A stretch of 64,000 nucleotides of DNA from Limnomonas spitsbergensis (lineage: Eukaryota > Chlorophyta > Chlorophyceae > Chlamydomonadales). Made by a program: the position numbers and the translations under genes. Where the stretch lies: positions 248,001-312,000 of the forward strand of contig JAYJMM010000009.1 in assembly GCA_037349105.1 (NCBI GenBank), in the 5' to 3' direction. Positions 32,640 through 45,700 of this stretch are shown here, one piece after another. Under the pieces are notes generated by a model that saw nothing but the letters and a program-made list of their open reading frames with translations, did no database searches and was not told the DNA's origin. Each line of letters starts with the position of its first letter. Positions within the stretch are counted from its first letter, which is position 1.

Positions 32640-34220
32640 ACGTCACACCTCTGGGCCCTGCTTTAAGGAAGCTCGGCCACGCCGGCAAACATAAAGTCAG
32701 CTAGGAAAGTCAAGGGAGAAAGCACAAAAGGAAAGGATGTTCACCTTCAAAAAAAATAAAAGGTTAGGCAATACGTATCCCTTACCCCATAAGAGACTTG
32801 CCTTTAAAAACCTGAACGACAAGTTCCACAAAAGCCAGGGCCTCCCACTCCTGCCTGCGGGCTATATTAGTTCCTCATAGGCAGCGTCCACTAGCGCTAG
32901 CACCAGAGAGACGGGGAGGAGCTGTAGGTCAGCCGCCACCTGGCGTAGTTAGGGGGCGGCTGCTTCCCGCTCCTATAAAGCACCGAAGTCGCAGTTCACC
33001 GCACCAAATGCGTCCTCTAGTGGTCTTGGTTTAATTGGGGCAAAGATACTTCGGACTGCCTTTCCTTTTGGGGGGGGTATTTCTTTCTCCTTTGTGTTAT
33101 TCTCCTTCTTTTCCTCTTACCTAAAGTTTCTTCTCTTCCAAAGGGGCAGTTGGGCGCCCACGCGGCGGAGCCTTGTTGAGCAGGGCCCAGAGGTATAACG
33201 TCAATGGCCAACTAATTGAGTCCTCCAGTGGTCTGACTGAGCGCGAACTGCATATCAGCCGCTATGGCTGGCTGGCTGCCGCCATGAATGGGCTGTCTTC
33301 CTGTGCTGCCGGTGCTACAGCTGCATTGTAGAAGCGAAGCGCATGGCGCCACCAATCAACCTCGTTGTAACGGTTGGATATGTAGCTCCCTCATAACCCC
33401 CAACTGGCAGCAGACGCTGGGAGCCCGGCTGCCTGGCGCTGGTGCTGTACAAGGCTAGACTGCAGCTTCATTGATGTGGAGGTAGTGTTGCGGTCGGTGA
33501 TGTCTGGTGCCACACCACATCACCGTAGTTGCCTGCAGGCGCTACGTAATACGTATGTGACCGCCAATCGGATGCGTGTAGGCAAATTATGCCTCAGACG
33601 CACCTTGGCTGCCATACGGCGGACACGCTGCAGCGCAGCAGCCAGAGGCGCCTTTCTTCCCCGCATGACTTTCTTCGTGATACCACTCTCGTGCTGAATG
33701 ATGCCCAAGAGCTTGAATTCTTGGAGACGCTTCAGCAGTCCTTTTGAGGCCGCACACGCAGATATGGGCTGATTTCCGGCGCTGCTCTGCTAAGAAGCTG
33801 CCGGACTCCAAGATCTCAGTCTTGCGGACGGTGACCGGGAGCTGTTCCGCCGCCGCATATGGATGCAGGGCATCTAGCATGCGGTGCAGCCCTGCCGAGC
33901 TGCCGAGCTGCCAGCTAGCAGGGAGAGATCATCCACATATAACATGCACCTTAATGGTCGCCTGGCCTCCAGCACAACTCCTTCTGCCGGGCAGTTGGCT
34001 GCGATCAGATCCTGCAGGTCGCTGGTGTAAAGGCTGAAGAGCAGGGGGCACTGAGGGGGCACACAGGACAGCCCTGCTTGATGCCTCTGGTGCAAGGCAC
34101 GGGGCCGGTCCCCTGATGGCCATCTGTGAGTGTGTAGACTACTCCCTCATAGAGCGCTTGCACAGCCCGTAACAGACTTGAAGGCATGAGACGATGCTCA
34201 GTCAAATGTGACACCTAAAC
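32640..34220 (-). mobile_element. Non-LTR retrotransposon (LINE) remnant, frameshifted
   Basis: On the minus strand the reverse transcriptase signature G-I-K-Q-G-C-P (34086-34068) is followed, after a frameshift, by an F-S-L-Y-T-S-D-L segment and the catalytic Y-V-D-D (33939-33928), then an N-terminal-palm-like continuation to about 33500. A downstream segment (A-L-V-D-A-A-Y-E, around 32890) matches one in the copy at 35.9 kb. The element ends near 32640 in the shared LINE tail. It is interrupted by a nested LINE fragment at 33027-33219. Several frameshifts and stops make it a dead copy. Confidence 0.75.
33027..33219 (+). mobile_element. Nested 5'-truncated LINE tail with target-site duplication
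   Basis: Plus-oriented copy of the LINE 3' tail (reverse complement of 35150-35340), inserted in the minus-oriented LINE. It is flanked by GTCCTCTAGTGGTCT (33012-33026) and GTCCTCCAGTGGTCT (33220-33234), a 15-bp duplication with one difference. Confidence 0.75.
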
Positions 34221-34480
34221 AAGGTACTCGCACCTTAACAGGGTACTCAAACCTAAACAGGGTACTCGCACCTAAACAGGGTGCTCACACCTTAACAGGG
34301 TACTCACACCTAAACAGGGTACTCACACCTTAACAGGGTACTCACACCTAAACAGGGTACTCACACCTTAACAGGGTACTCACACCTTAACAGGGTACTC
34401 ACACCTTAACAGGGTACTCGCACCTAAACAGGGTACTCACACCTTAACAGGGTACTCACACCTGAACAGGGTACTCGCAC
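34213..34480. repeat. 19-bp minisatellite
   Basis: About 14 units of ACAGGGTACTCACACCTTA type. Confidence 0.95.
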
Positions 34481-34545
34481 TTAACACCTTACCCCTAACC
34501 CCAAACTCCAAACCCCAAACCCTTCACTCTTAACCCGTAACCCCC
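34481..34545. repeat. Degenerate telomere-like CCCTAAA/CCCCAAA stretch
   Basis: Loose runs of cttacccctaaccccaaac type; too diverged to be a telomere. Confidence 0.5.
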
Positions 34546-34659
34546 AACTTAACCCCAGGACCCAACCCCTGACGGTCTGAACCCCAGCCCCTTATCCTTA
34601 ACCCCTTACATGGGGGGTCCAGATGGTCCAGTTGGGCCAGTTTCCGCTGGACTCTAGCT

Positions 34660-34870
34660 TCAACATGGGGGGTCCAGTTGGCCCAGTTGGGCCAGTCTGT
34701 CCAGTTGGGCCAGTCTGTCCAGTTGGGCCAGCCTGTCCAATTGGGCCAGTCTGTCCAGTTGGGCCAGTCTGTCCAGTTGGGCCAGTTTTTGATTGGCTCT
34801 AGCCTCAGCATGGGGGGTCCAATTGGTCCAGTTGGGCCAGTCTGTCCAGCTGGACCACTTTCTGATGGAA
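34660..34870. repeat. 18-bp minisatellite
   Basis: Units of TTGGGCCAGTCTGTCCAG, with variants either side. Confidence 0.9.
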
Positions 34871-35139
34871 TCTGGCACGGACCCCATCACCCCACAGGTG
34901 TTATACAGTCTCTCTTGTCAAGAACGGGCTCAGTTTTGGAACTGACAATTAAACGTTAGCAAACTCTTTGAACTGAAGTCTTCAAACTGACCCCCCCCTC
35001 ATACACTTTCCACCCCACGGTTTTGGCTGGCTGAAGGGTCTAGTTGTAAACTGTACCACAGTGGTAGCTTCTCCAAAAAGGGGCAGGTACAGATTCCTTT
35101 ATGCTGCTAAAGGCAGCACCTGGGTACCCTCACCTGCCT

Positions 35140-35945
35140 GGGATGGGTCAATGACATTACACCTCTGAGCCCTGCTCAAAAAGGCTCGGCCGCGTGGGCG
35201 CCCAACTGTCCCGTTGGCAGAAAATAAACTTAAGGTAAAAGGGAAAGAAGGAGGAGAACACAAAGGAGAAAGAAATACCCCTCCCGAAAAGGACAAGGCA
35301 GCCCAAAGTATCTTTGCTCCTCTCAAGCCTATTCCCCAAGAAGGCAAAGACAAGCAACCAATCTAGGCCTCAACAATGCGTATGACGTGATTGACGTCCT
35401 CAACAAAAGTCAGAGCCTCCCATCCAAGCCTGCCTCGGTACAACTGTGGAAAGTCTGTGGCGCCCTCCGGGGGGCTTGCCCAACCTCTCTCCCTAAGCCT
35501 CTACTTCACGCTAGGGCACTGGAAGCAGACATGCAACGTATCCTGCACATGCTCGCCATCTCCCCTTGCCCAACACCGTTGGCACTTGGCAGCACCGTCA
35601 GTCACGCTGCTGACCGCTGCCATGCGCCGTCCTCGAGTGTCAGCCGTGCTGCCGGCGCCGAGCCGCAGTCTTAAGTTCTTGCGCATGCAAGCACACTCCC
35701 TTCGACTGGTGCAGCCCCTGGCACGCCGTAGACTGAAACCAGGCGCGGTAGGCCGCTGTAGACCTGTGTTCAGTGGCAAGATCTCTGGGGTCCCCTCTGC
35801 CAGCTGCATCCAGCTGCGCCCGCTCGTATGCTGCATCAACTAGCGCTAGCACCTCTGGGACAGGTAGCGGCTGCAGGTCACTCGCTGTCTGACGCAGTTT
35901 GGGGATGGCTGATCCCAGCTCCAGCTCCTCCAAAGCACCTAGCAA
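35140..35945 (-). mobile_element. LINE 3' end with C-terminal zinc-knuckle-like domain
   Basis: Minus-strand frames around 35945-35501 carry the LINE C-terminal region: A-L-V-D-A-A-Y-E, then a G-R...C-Q-R-C...H-V-Q-D-T-L-H...C-P cluster typical of the end of L1-type ORF2 proteins. A TAG at 35501-35503 interrupts the tail, which resumes as R-E-R-G-W-A and resembles the copy at 63.4 kb. The non-coding tail ends near 35140 in GAGGTGTAATGTCATTGAC (minus strand). Confidence 0.7.
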
Positions 35946-36321
35946 TTCCCTGCACCAAGGGATAGGTAGGTCCAGAGGTAGGTCCTACTGTTTCAAGCAG
36001 GGGTTTCAAGTCTGGTATTCTGCGCTTCCTCTGATGCGAAAGCACTGCAAAAGTAATTGAAAGATGTACGGAGGTACTGTGTAACCGCGTTTACTCCATT
36101 GACACTGGTGGCACTGTTTGCCCCTGGTGGGCGGGTCAACCGTGCCACCGTGGGTCTCTGTTGCTTCCTGCTGACTGCCGTACAAGCCCCCTCGGGACAG
36201 CTTCCCTCCCGAAGCCAAGGGGGTGTGGTCCGTGCCTACATCAGCCATATCTCTATCATAATATTTCTAAAATTCGAGATTTAAAGCAGCATCACTTGAA
36301 AGAGAAGCAGGGGCGACAGCG
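35946..36321. other. Unassigned region
   Basis: No supported feature. Confidence 0.4.
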
Positions 36322-36693
36322 TCACGATGCCCTTCTCCCATGCTGCTCTCTGCTTTCATTTTTGCTCACCAGAGACCAAGACGCATAGCCACTTTGCGCA
36401 TTGCCACTTTTGAACAGCGCGCATAAGCGACTGCCGAAAACCACATAAACGTTCCCACCCGCTGACACTGCGTCACTAGCCAGCACCATGGGATTTCTTA
36501 GCGGACACAGCATCGACATTAACCATAACTTATGCTCGCATGAGCCTTGAGCAGTCGCGAATACTACAAGCGGCAGCACAGATCCATCCCGAAGGAAGTC
36601 ACAACACGTTGCACCTGTCGTTGCACATACCTCAGAGGTAGCAAGCAGCAGCACCAGGAGCAGTATCAGCAGCACGCGAGTTGGATCACGCAT
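36322..36693 (-). CDS. Candidate secreted Cys-containing protein or first exon with signal peptide
   Basis: From the ATG at 36693 the minus strand reads a classic signal-peptide pattern: M-R-D-P-T-R, then a long Leu/Val/Ile core and A-T-S-E. The frame continues to a TGA at 36322, about 123 codons. A GTATGT donor directly after codon 21 (36630) may end a short first exon. The Leu core comes from a CAG-type tract on the opposite strand, so chance is a real alternative. Its ATG is only 26 bp from the divergent ATG at 36720. Confidence 0.3.
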   Translation of the reverse strand: MRDPTRVLLILLLVLLLATSEVCATTGATCCDFLRDGSVLPLVVFATAQGSCEHKLWLMSMLCPLRNPMVLASDAVSAGGNVYVVFGSRLCALFKSGNAQSGYASWSLVSKNESREQHGRRAS

Positions 36694-36719
36694 CTTCAGC
36701 TGCAACAGGCCAATCAGCT

Positions 36720-39700
36720 ATGAGCCCGTCAGCGAGAACAGCAACAACAACAACACCCGCCCGACCGTACGTCGGCATGCGCTCGCCTGGGAGTTTAGAC
36801 GATGATGCCGAATCAGCCAGGCTGCGCAACCTCGACTATGAATCGACGTTAGGAAACGTGTCGCCCAGCCTGCAAGCCAAGTTCGTCGTCGTTCAAAGGA
36901 GATGGCTGCGAGACTTTCTCATAGAGCTGGATAAGGCGAAGGTGCGGGCATGGGCAATGGGCATGGGCATGGGCATCGGATGGACCGAAGGAGGGCGCCC
37001 CTGGTGGCAGGTCTTTCTATCCCAGTCTCTTGGCGGACACCAAAATGCATTGTATTGTGGAAGGGCTAATGCGGAAAGTGCGGGCATGGGCGGAGGCTTG
37101 AGTTAAAATAGACACTACCGGAACCAGACTACCGGTAGTGTCTTTGTTTAGGTGCTTCAGCCACACATCAGCTACAACCTGTCAGACGGCTGGCTGGGCT
37201 TACTGCATCAGGGCGGCCCGTCAATCAGGATGTATAAGCTGAAAAATTAATTACTGTACTGAAGGCTTGCATGGGGGGGAGCTTGCAAGCTGGATTTTTA
37301 CGATATTTATAGATGCACATGGCATGATACATGGGGGGCATGGGCCAGCATGGTAGCTCAGCTACCCATAAGCAGTGCTTTGATGCACATGGCATGCTAC
37401 AGGGGGATCAGACAAGCATGCTAGCTCAGTTACCCATAAGCAGTGCTGTGATGCGCATGGCATGCAACAGGGGGATCGGGCAAGAATGCTAGCTCGGCTA
37501 CTCAGTACTCATATGCAGTAGTTTGATATGCATGTCTGCATGGCATAATAGAGGAAGTGCATGCCTGCATGGCATAATAGAGGAAGTGCATGCCTGCATG
37601 GCATAATAGAGGACGTGCTTGCCTGCATGGCAAGATAGAAGAAGTGCTTGCCTGCATGGCATGATAGAGGAAGTGCTTGCCTGCATGGCTTGATAGAGGA
37701 AGTGCTTGCCTGCATGGCATAATAGAGGCAGTGCATGCCTGCATGGCATAATAGAGGAAGTGCTTGCCTGCATGGCAAGCTAGAGGAAGTGCTTGCCTGC
37801 ATGGCATGATAGAGGAAGTGCTTGCCTGCATGGCATGATAGAGGAAGTGCATGCCTGCATGGCATAATAGAGGCAGTGCATGCCTGCATGGCATAATAGA
37901 GGACGTGCTTGCCTGCATGGCAAGATAGAGGAAGTGCAAGTCTGCATGGCATGATAGAGGAAGTGCATTCCTGCATGGCATAAAAGTGGCAGTGCATGCC
38001 TGCATGGCATAATAGAGGCAGTGCAAGTCTGCATGGCATGATAGAGGAAGTGCATGCCTGCATGTCATAATAGAGGCAGTGCATGCCTGCATGGCATAGT
38101 AGAGGAAGTGCTTGTCTGCATGGCAAGATAGAGGAAGTGCAAGTCTGCATGGCATGATAGAGGAAGTGCATTCCTGCATGGCAAGATAGAGGAAGTGCAA
38201 ATCTGCATGGTATAATAGAGGAAGTGCTTGCCTGCATGGCATGATAGAGGAAGTGCTTGCCTGCATGGCATGATAGAGGAAGTGCTTGCCTGCATGGCAT
38301 GATAGAGGAAGTGCTTGCCTGCATGGCATGATAGAGGAAGTGCTTGCCTGCTTGGCATGATAGAGGAAGTGCATGCCTGCATGGCATAATAGAGGCAGTG
38401 CATGCCTGCATGGCATAATAGAGGACGTGCTTGCCTGCATGGCAAGATAGAGGAAGTGCAAGTCTGCATGGCATGATAGAGGAAGTGCATTCCTGCATGG
38501 CATAAAAGTGGCAGTGCATGCCTGCATGGCATAATAGAGGCAGTGCAAGTCTGCATGGCATGATAGAGGAAGTGCATGCCTGCATGGCATAATAGAGGCA
38601 GTGCATGCCTGCATGGCATAGTAGAGGAAGTGCTTGTCTGCATGGCAAGATAGAGGAAGTGCAAGTCTGCATGGCATGATAGAGGAAGTGCATTCCTGCA
38701 TGGCAAGATAGAGGAAGTGCAAATCTGCATGGTATAATAGAGGAAGTGCTTGCCTGCATGGTATGATAGAGGAAGTGCTTGCCTGCATGGCATGATAGAG
38801 GAAGTGCTTGCCTGCATGGCATGATAGAGGAAGTGCTTGCCTGCATGGCATGCTAGAGGAAGTGCTTGCCTGCTTGGCATGATAGAGGAAGTGCATGCTA
38901 GCTCGACTACCATGTTGCAACACTTTGATGCGCATGGCATTGTCGACTTGGTACCTTAGGCATAAGGGCATGAAGGGTATAAAGGCTGCGGAAAGGGCAT
39001 AAAAGGTATTAAGGCTGAGGAACAGCCGCACAATCATGTCACAGTGGGACAGCATCGCACTCATGCCTCAGCAGGTTGGCACAGAGCAGACCACCGTTGT
39101 ATGAGGAAAACACATGCATTCAAAGACGGTTAGAATGCCTCATGCCCAGCCTCATTAGCCACTGGCTGCGCTGCATTTCCGCCCCACATGTAACCAGCAT
39201 GGTCCTGGAACCTCAACACTAAACCCTACATTTTATGGCTTGTTCGAACCAGATGATATTCTGCTAAATATCAAAATATGTGTTGGCGTGCCCCCCCCCC
39301 ACACACATATGGTGCGCAGGTCAGAACGCCGTTTCGGCTGCTGGATGCCTCCCCACATCAGAACAGTCAACTGGATGGAGATGAAGAGACCCTGATCCTC
39401 CAAGATGACCTTGATGAGGTGGGCTGCATGGGGAGCTGCACATAAATCTGCATGGGAGCTGCATGGGGACCGGCTGGTCAAGCTGCATGGGGGGCTACAT
39501 GGGGAGCTGCTTACAAATCTGCATGGGCAGCATCATGGGGAGCTGCATGGCAAGCTCCTCACGGTGTTGCATGGGGAGCTGCATGGGAGCTGCATGGAAA
39601 GCTGATTGGGGAGCTGCATATAAATCTGCATGGGGTGCAGCATGGGGGGTGCATAAGAAGCTGCATGGCAAGCTGCGCATAAATCTGCATGGAGAGCTGC

Positions 39701-42700
39701 ATGGGGGAATGTGAGGGTAGGTGCATGAGGAGCTGTGTGGAAAGCCGCATATAAATGTGCATGAGGAGCAGCATGGGTGGGTGCATGGGATCTATATGAT
39801 GACCTGCATAGACAGGTGTATAGAAAGCTGCATGGAAAGCTACATGAGGAGCCACATGGAAAGCTGCTTGAGGTGCTTCATGGGGAGCTGCATGACAATG
39901 TGCATATGAATGGGGAGCTGTATGAGAAGGTGCTTGGCGAGCTGCATGGAATGCTGTCTGTGAAGCTGGTAGGAAGCTGTATGGGGAGCTGCATGGAATG
40001 CTGTCTGGGAAGCTGGTAGGAAGTTGCATGGGGAGCTGCATGGAAATCTCAATGGGAAGTGTATGGGAGGCTGCATGGGGAGCTGTAAGGAGGGTGCATG
40101 GGGAGATGCATGGGGGCATATATGGGGGGGGGGGGGGGCATGGCCATGCTCCAAGCCTCCATCCCTCATCTTCAACCCTCGACCCTCAACCTTAAACTTC
40201 AACCCTCAACTTAAGATTGCCACTCATTTTGCAGCTACTGGCCAATCTCCAACCCTCAACTTCAACCTGTCACTCTATGTGCAGGTGCTGGCCAAGCTAC
40301 CCCTGTCAGCTGCCGGCCGCCTGAGGCGCATGGTTCATTTGACGGCGAGCGTCACCGCGCTGTCCGCGGCCGCTGTTGACTCTGACAATATGTCCACAGA
40401 GATGCAAGTCAAGAGCATTCTCAAGGTGGGGGTGCTGCTGTAGGTGTGCGTGTGTGGGTGGGTGGGAGTGCTTGTGTGTGAAGACAGAGATGCGTGTCAG
40501 TGGCGCCCCCCCCTCCATGTGTTCAGTCTTATTTTCATGTCTCAGCTACATGTCAGATACACTCCGGCCTCTGGCCGTCGGCCCCATTTATAGCTAGCCA
40601 TACTGCTTTGGCCGCCGGCTGGTCCAGGTTTGGTCCCAATGGGGCCTCTGACGGCCGCGGGACGGCCTGTCGAAAGTGGACTGACAGCAAAACAAACTGC
40701 ATGTACTCCCCGCAGCACAACAATGACCGGAAGGAGGGTTAAACCCTAAACCCCAAACCCTAAACCCTAAACCCGCAGCACAACAATGACCGGTAGGAGG
40801 GCTAAACCCTAAACCCTAAACCCTACTCCCCGCAGCACAACAATGACCGGCAGGAGGGCTAAACCCTAGACCCCAAACCCTAAACCCTAAACTCTTTTCC
40901 CCGCAGCACAACAATGACCGGCAGGAGGGCATGCACCGCCCCGACAAGTCCGTGGAGGAGCGACAGAGTGTGTCTGCCGGCCACAGCTTCTTGATTGACC
41001 AGTTCCACCGCACCGTCGTGGCGGCCAAAGCCATTCAGGTTATTAACTAACTGACTACCTGCTGTTTGAAATGGGCTGTCGGGTAATGGCGGCCACAGCT
41101 TTATGTTTCACCACTGCCATCGCTCCGATGTGGCAGCCAAAGTCCTCCAGACAAGCCGTAGCTCGGCCTTAAACCCTAAACCTTAAACCCTAAACCTTAA
41201 ACCCTAAACATTAAACCCCTAACCTTTAACCCCACACCCTAAACCCTTAACCCTGGCATTCCAGATGTGGATTGATCCGTGCAGATCCGGGCAGGTCCAT
41301 GCTGTCCTGTTTTACATTCAACCAGATCCAGGCAAATCCAGGCTAAGCATCTCAAACATTAGCAGATCCAGACATTTCCAGGCTGGGCCTGTCTTGGCCA
41401 GGCAGACCTGGCCAGATCCAGCGAGATCCAAAGAGGTATTTTTACATCTCAGCAGATCTAGGCTGCTTTAAACAGATCCAACCCACCCAGCCCATGCAGC
41501 CCAGCCGCTCTTGGTCCCTCCCCATGTTCCTGTGCCCATGCTAAATGTGCCATGTTAAAAAACCATGTTAAAAAGAACGCACATAAGCCCATGCGACCTG
41601 TACCATGTGCAATCATGCTCCCTGTGCCATGCCATGCGCAGAAGTGTTCCATGTCATGCACCCTGTGCCGTACGCACATATGCTCTCTGTACCATGCACA
41701 CCCATGCGCTCTATACCATGTCATGCACCTATGCGCTCTGTACCATGCTCACCCATGCGCTCGGTACCATGTCATGCACCTATGCGCACTGTACCATGCA
41801 CACCCATGCGCTTGGTACCATGTCATGCACCTATGCGCACTGTACCATGCGCACCCATGCGCTCGGTACCATGTCATGCACCTATGCGCACTGTACCATG
41901 CACACCCATGCGCTCGGTACCATGTCATGCACCTATGCGCACCGTACCATGCATACCCATGCGCTCGGTACCATGTCATGCACCTAAGCGCACTGTACCA
42001 TGCACACCCATGCGCTCGGTACCATGTCATGCACCTATGCGCACTGTACCATGCACACCCATGCGCTCGGTACCATGTCATGCATCTATGCCCACTGTAC
42101 CATGCACACCCATGCGCTCGGTACCATGTCATGCACCTATGCGGGCTGTACCATGCACACCCATGCGCTCTATACCATGTCATCCACCTTTGCGCATTGT
42201 ACCATGCACACCCATGCGCTGTATACCATGTCATGCACCTATGCGCACTGTACCATGCACACCCATGCGCTCGGTACCATGTCATGCACCTATGCGCACT
42301 GTACCATGCGCACCCATGCGCTCTATACCATGTCATGCACCTATGCGCACTGTACCATGCGCACCCATGCGCTCGGTACCATGTCAAGCACCTATGCTCC
42401 CTGGACCATGCACACACCATGCGCTCGGTACCATGTCATGCACCTATGCACACTGTACCATGCACACCCATGCGCTTGGTACCATGTCATGCACCTATGC
42501 GCACTGTACCATGCGCACCCATGCGCTCGGTACCATGTCATGCACCTATGCGCACTGTACCATGCACACCCATGCGCTCTATACCATGTCATGCACCTAT
42601 GCGCACTGTACCATGCATACCCATGCGCTCGGTACCATGTCATGCACCTAAGCGCACTGTACCATGCACACCCATGCGCTCGGTACCATGTCATGCACCT

Positions 42701-45700
42701 ATGCGCACTGTACCATGCACACCCATGCGCTTGGTACCATGTCATGCACCTATGCCCACTGTACCATGCACACCCATGCGCTCTATACCATGTCATGCAC
42801 CTATGCGCACTGTACCATGCACACCCATGCGCTCGGTACCATGTCATGCACCTAAGCGCACTGTACCATGCACATCCATGCGCTCGGTACAATGTCATCC
42901 ACCTTTGCGCAGTGTACCATGCGCACCTATGCGCTCGGTACCATGCCATGCTCCCTTTACCATGCCATGCACCTATGCTCCCTGTACTATGCCATGCACC
43001 CATGCACCCTGTACCACGTCATGGTCCCTGTACCATGTCATGCACCTTTGCGCCCTACCATGTCATGCTCCCTGTACCATGCCATGCACCTATGCGCCCT
43101 GTACCATGTCATGCTCCCTGTAGGCCTGTACCATGCCATGCACCTATGCTCCCTGTACCATGCCATGCACCTATGCTCCTTGTACCATGTTATGCTCCCT
43201 GTACCATGCCATGCACCTATGCGCCCTGTACCATGTCATGCACCTATGCGCTCTTTACCATGCCGTGCACCTACGCACCCTGTACTATGCCATGCACCTA
43301 TGAGCTCTTCACCATGCGCACCCATGCGCCCTATACCATGCTATGCTCCTTGTACTATGCCATGCACCTATGCGCCCTGTACCATGTCATGCACCTATGC
43401 GCTCTTTACCATGCCATGCACCTATGCGCCCTGTACTATGCCATGCACCTATGAGCTCTTCACCATGCGCACCCATGCGCCCTATACCATGCTATGCTCC
43501 TTGTACTATGCCATGCACCTATGCATTATGTATCATGCCATGCTCCCTTTACCATGCCATGCACCTATGCTCCCTGTACTATGCCATGCATCCATGCGCC
43601 TTGCACCATGCGCACCCATGCGCTGTGTAGCATGCCATGCACCTATGTTCCATTGTCCCATGATCCCTTCCTTCATTGCCATGCACAGCAAGCATTCCGT
43701 GCGTTCAAGCTTCGCTGCCAGAAGAATGGCTGGCCGTCTGAATCGTCGGGCCGAAGACGGAAGTCAATTCTGCCCCGGTGAGAAGAGTGAGGGGTGGTGT
43801 GATTGTGTTACTGGCTAGATTAGAAGAGTGTGCATGTTGGTGTTCTTGTATCGCTACCTTCAGGAGAGGCGAGTGGCAACGGTGTTTCTGTGTTACTACC
43901 TAAAGTGAATTGAAAGTGTGAGGGCTGGTCTAATGGTGTGACTATATGTGTGACAAATTAGGGTTTGTGTGGAAGCTGAATTAGCACATTTACATTAATG
44001 TGTGCATTGTACCAAGTGCTGTGCAAATGCGCCGCAAATTCAAGAATCGTCCATTCAAGTGATTACGGTCCCTTCCTGGTAAAGTGGCTGAATTTGCCGG
44101 TTGGAATTGCGGTGAATGAAACTTAGCTACGTCAATACGTCATTCAGCCACCGTTAGGACCGTATCTGGCACAACACTGATTGCCCCCCCCCCACACAGC
44201 TGCAAATCCCTGTGTCATGGGTGTCTTAAGGGGCTCATCAGGGCGGTTGGGGAGATCTCTTTGGAATTTACATAGACGGGATGCACTTTGTAACTCTTCC
44301 TCTACTCGGTGTAACATTTGGCATAACCCCTTCTCTAGGTGTGACCCCTCCTCGAAGTGTAACCCCTCATCGAAGTGAAACCCCTCCTCAAAGTGTAACC
44401 CCTCCTCTAAGTGTAACCCATCCTCTAAGTGTAACCCCTCCTCTAAGTGCACCCCCTCCTCTAAGTGTAACCCCTCCTTTAAGTGTAACCCCTCCTCTAA
44501 GTGCCCCCCCCCTCCTTTAAGTGTAACCCCTCCTCGAAGTGTAACCCCTCCTCTGATTGCCCCCCCCCCCTCCTCTAAGTGTAACCCCTCCTCGAAGTGT
44601 AACCTCACCTCAAAGTGCAACCCCTCCTGGAAGTGTAACCCCTCCTGGACGTGTAACTCCTCTAAGTGTAACTCCCTTTTAAATGTAATTCCTCAAGTGA
44701 AACTCCTGTACATGTAACCCCCTTATGTTACTCCAGGTACCTCCAATCCGTGGTGAAGGTGGTGCATGCGAGGCATAAGGCGTCAAACGCTTTGAATGGG
44801 CCAACGCCGGTCAGCGAAAATGCCCATGAGGTCTCCATGTTCAAGACACGCCATGCTGAGCTGGAACAGGTGAGGACTGATCGATCAGTGTCTATTATTT
44901 TGAAATTATGTGTGTGTGTTTGTGTGTAGGGCTGAGGGTTTAGGGTTGTCCAAGACACGCCATGCTGAGGTGGGACAGGTGAGGACTAATCGCTGAGGGT
45001 CTGTTGTTTTGAAATGATGTGTGTGTGTGTGTGTGTGTGTGTGTAGGGCTGAGGGTAAGGGTTGTTCAAGATAGGCCATGCTGAGCTGGAACAGGTAGGC
45101 ACTGAACGCTGAGGGTCTGTCGTTTTGAAGTTATGTGTGTGTGTGTTTGAGTGTGTAGGCCTGAGGGTTAGGGGTTTTAAGATAGGCCATACTGACCTGG
45201 AACAGGTAGGCATTGAATGCTGAGGGTCAGTTGTTTTGGAATTGTGTGTGTGTCAACGCCATGCAGCACACCACCATGCAACATCGGTGGTCATGCTGGC
45301 CACGCAACGCCATGCAGCACACCACCATGCAACAGCGGTGGTCATGCTGGCCACGCAACGCCATGCAGCACACCACCATGCAACAGCGGTGGTTATGCTG
45401 GCCACGCAACGCCATGCAGCACACCGCCATGCAACAGTGGTGGTCATGCTGGCCTCGCAACGCCATGCAGCACACCGCCATGCAACAGCGGTGGGCATGC
45501 TGGCCACGCAACGCCATGCAGCACACCACCATGCAACAGCGGTGGTCATGCTGGCCACGCAACACCATGCAGCACACCGCCATGCAACAGCGGTGGTCAT
45601 GCTGGCCACGCAACGCCATGCAGCACACCACCATGCAACAGCGGTGGTCATGCTGGCCACGCAACGCCATGCAGCACACCACCATGCAACAGTGGTGGTC

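Noticed and set aside
37515..38905. CRISPR-like regular repeats
   Set aside because: Repeats are directly tandem with no unique spacers, no cas genes, and the context is eukaryotic.
37502..39064. 520-codon minus-strand frame
   Set aside because: It is the translation of a 29-bp minisatellite, open in three frames, with no start context or non-repeat domain.
40741..40900. Chromosome end (telomere)
   Set aside because: The CCCTAAA runs are short, mixed with exon copies and flanked by gene sequence on both sides, so they are internal.
41552..43818. Several 300-500-codon frames rich in His, Cys and Met
   Set aside because: Product of the 51-bp array; unit length divisible by three keeps frames open.
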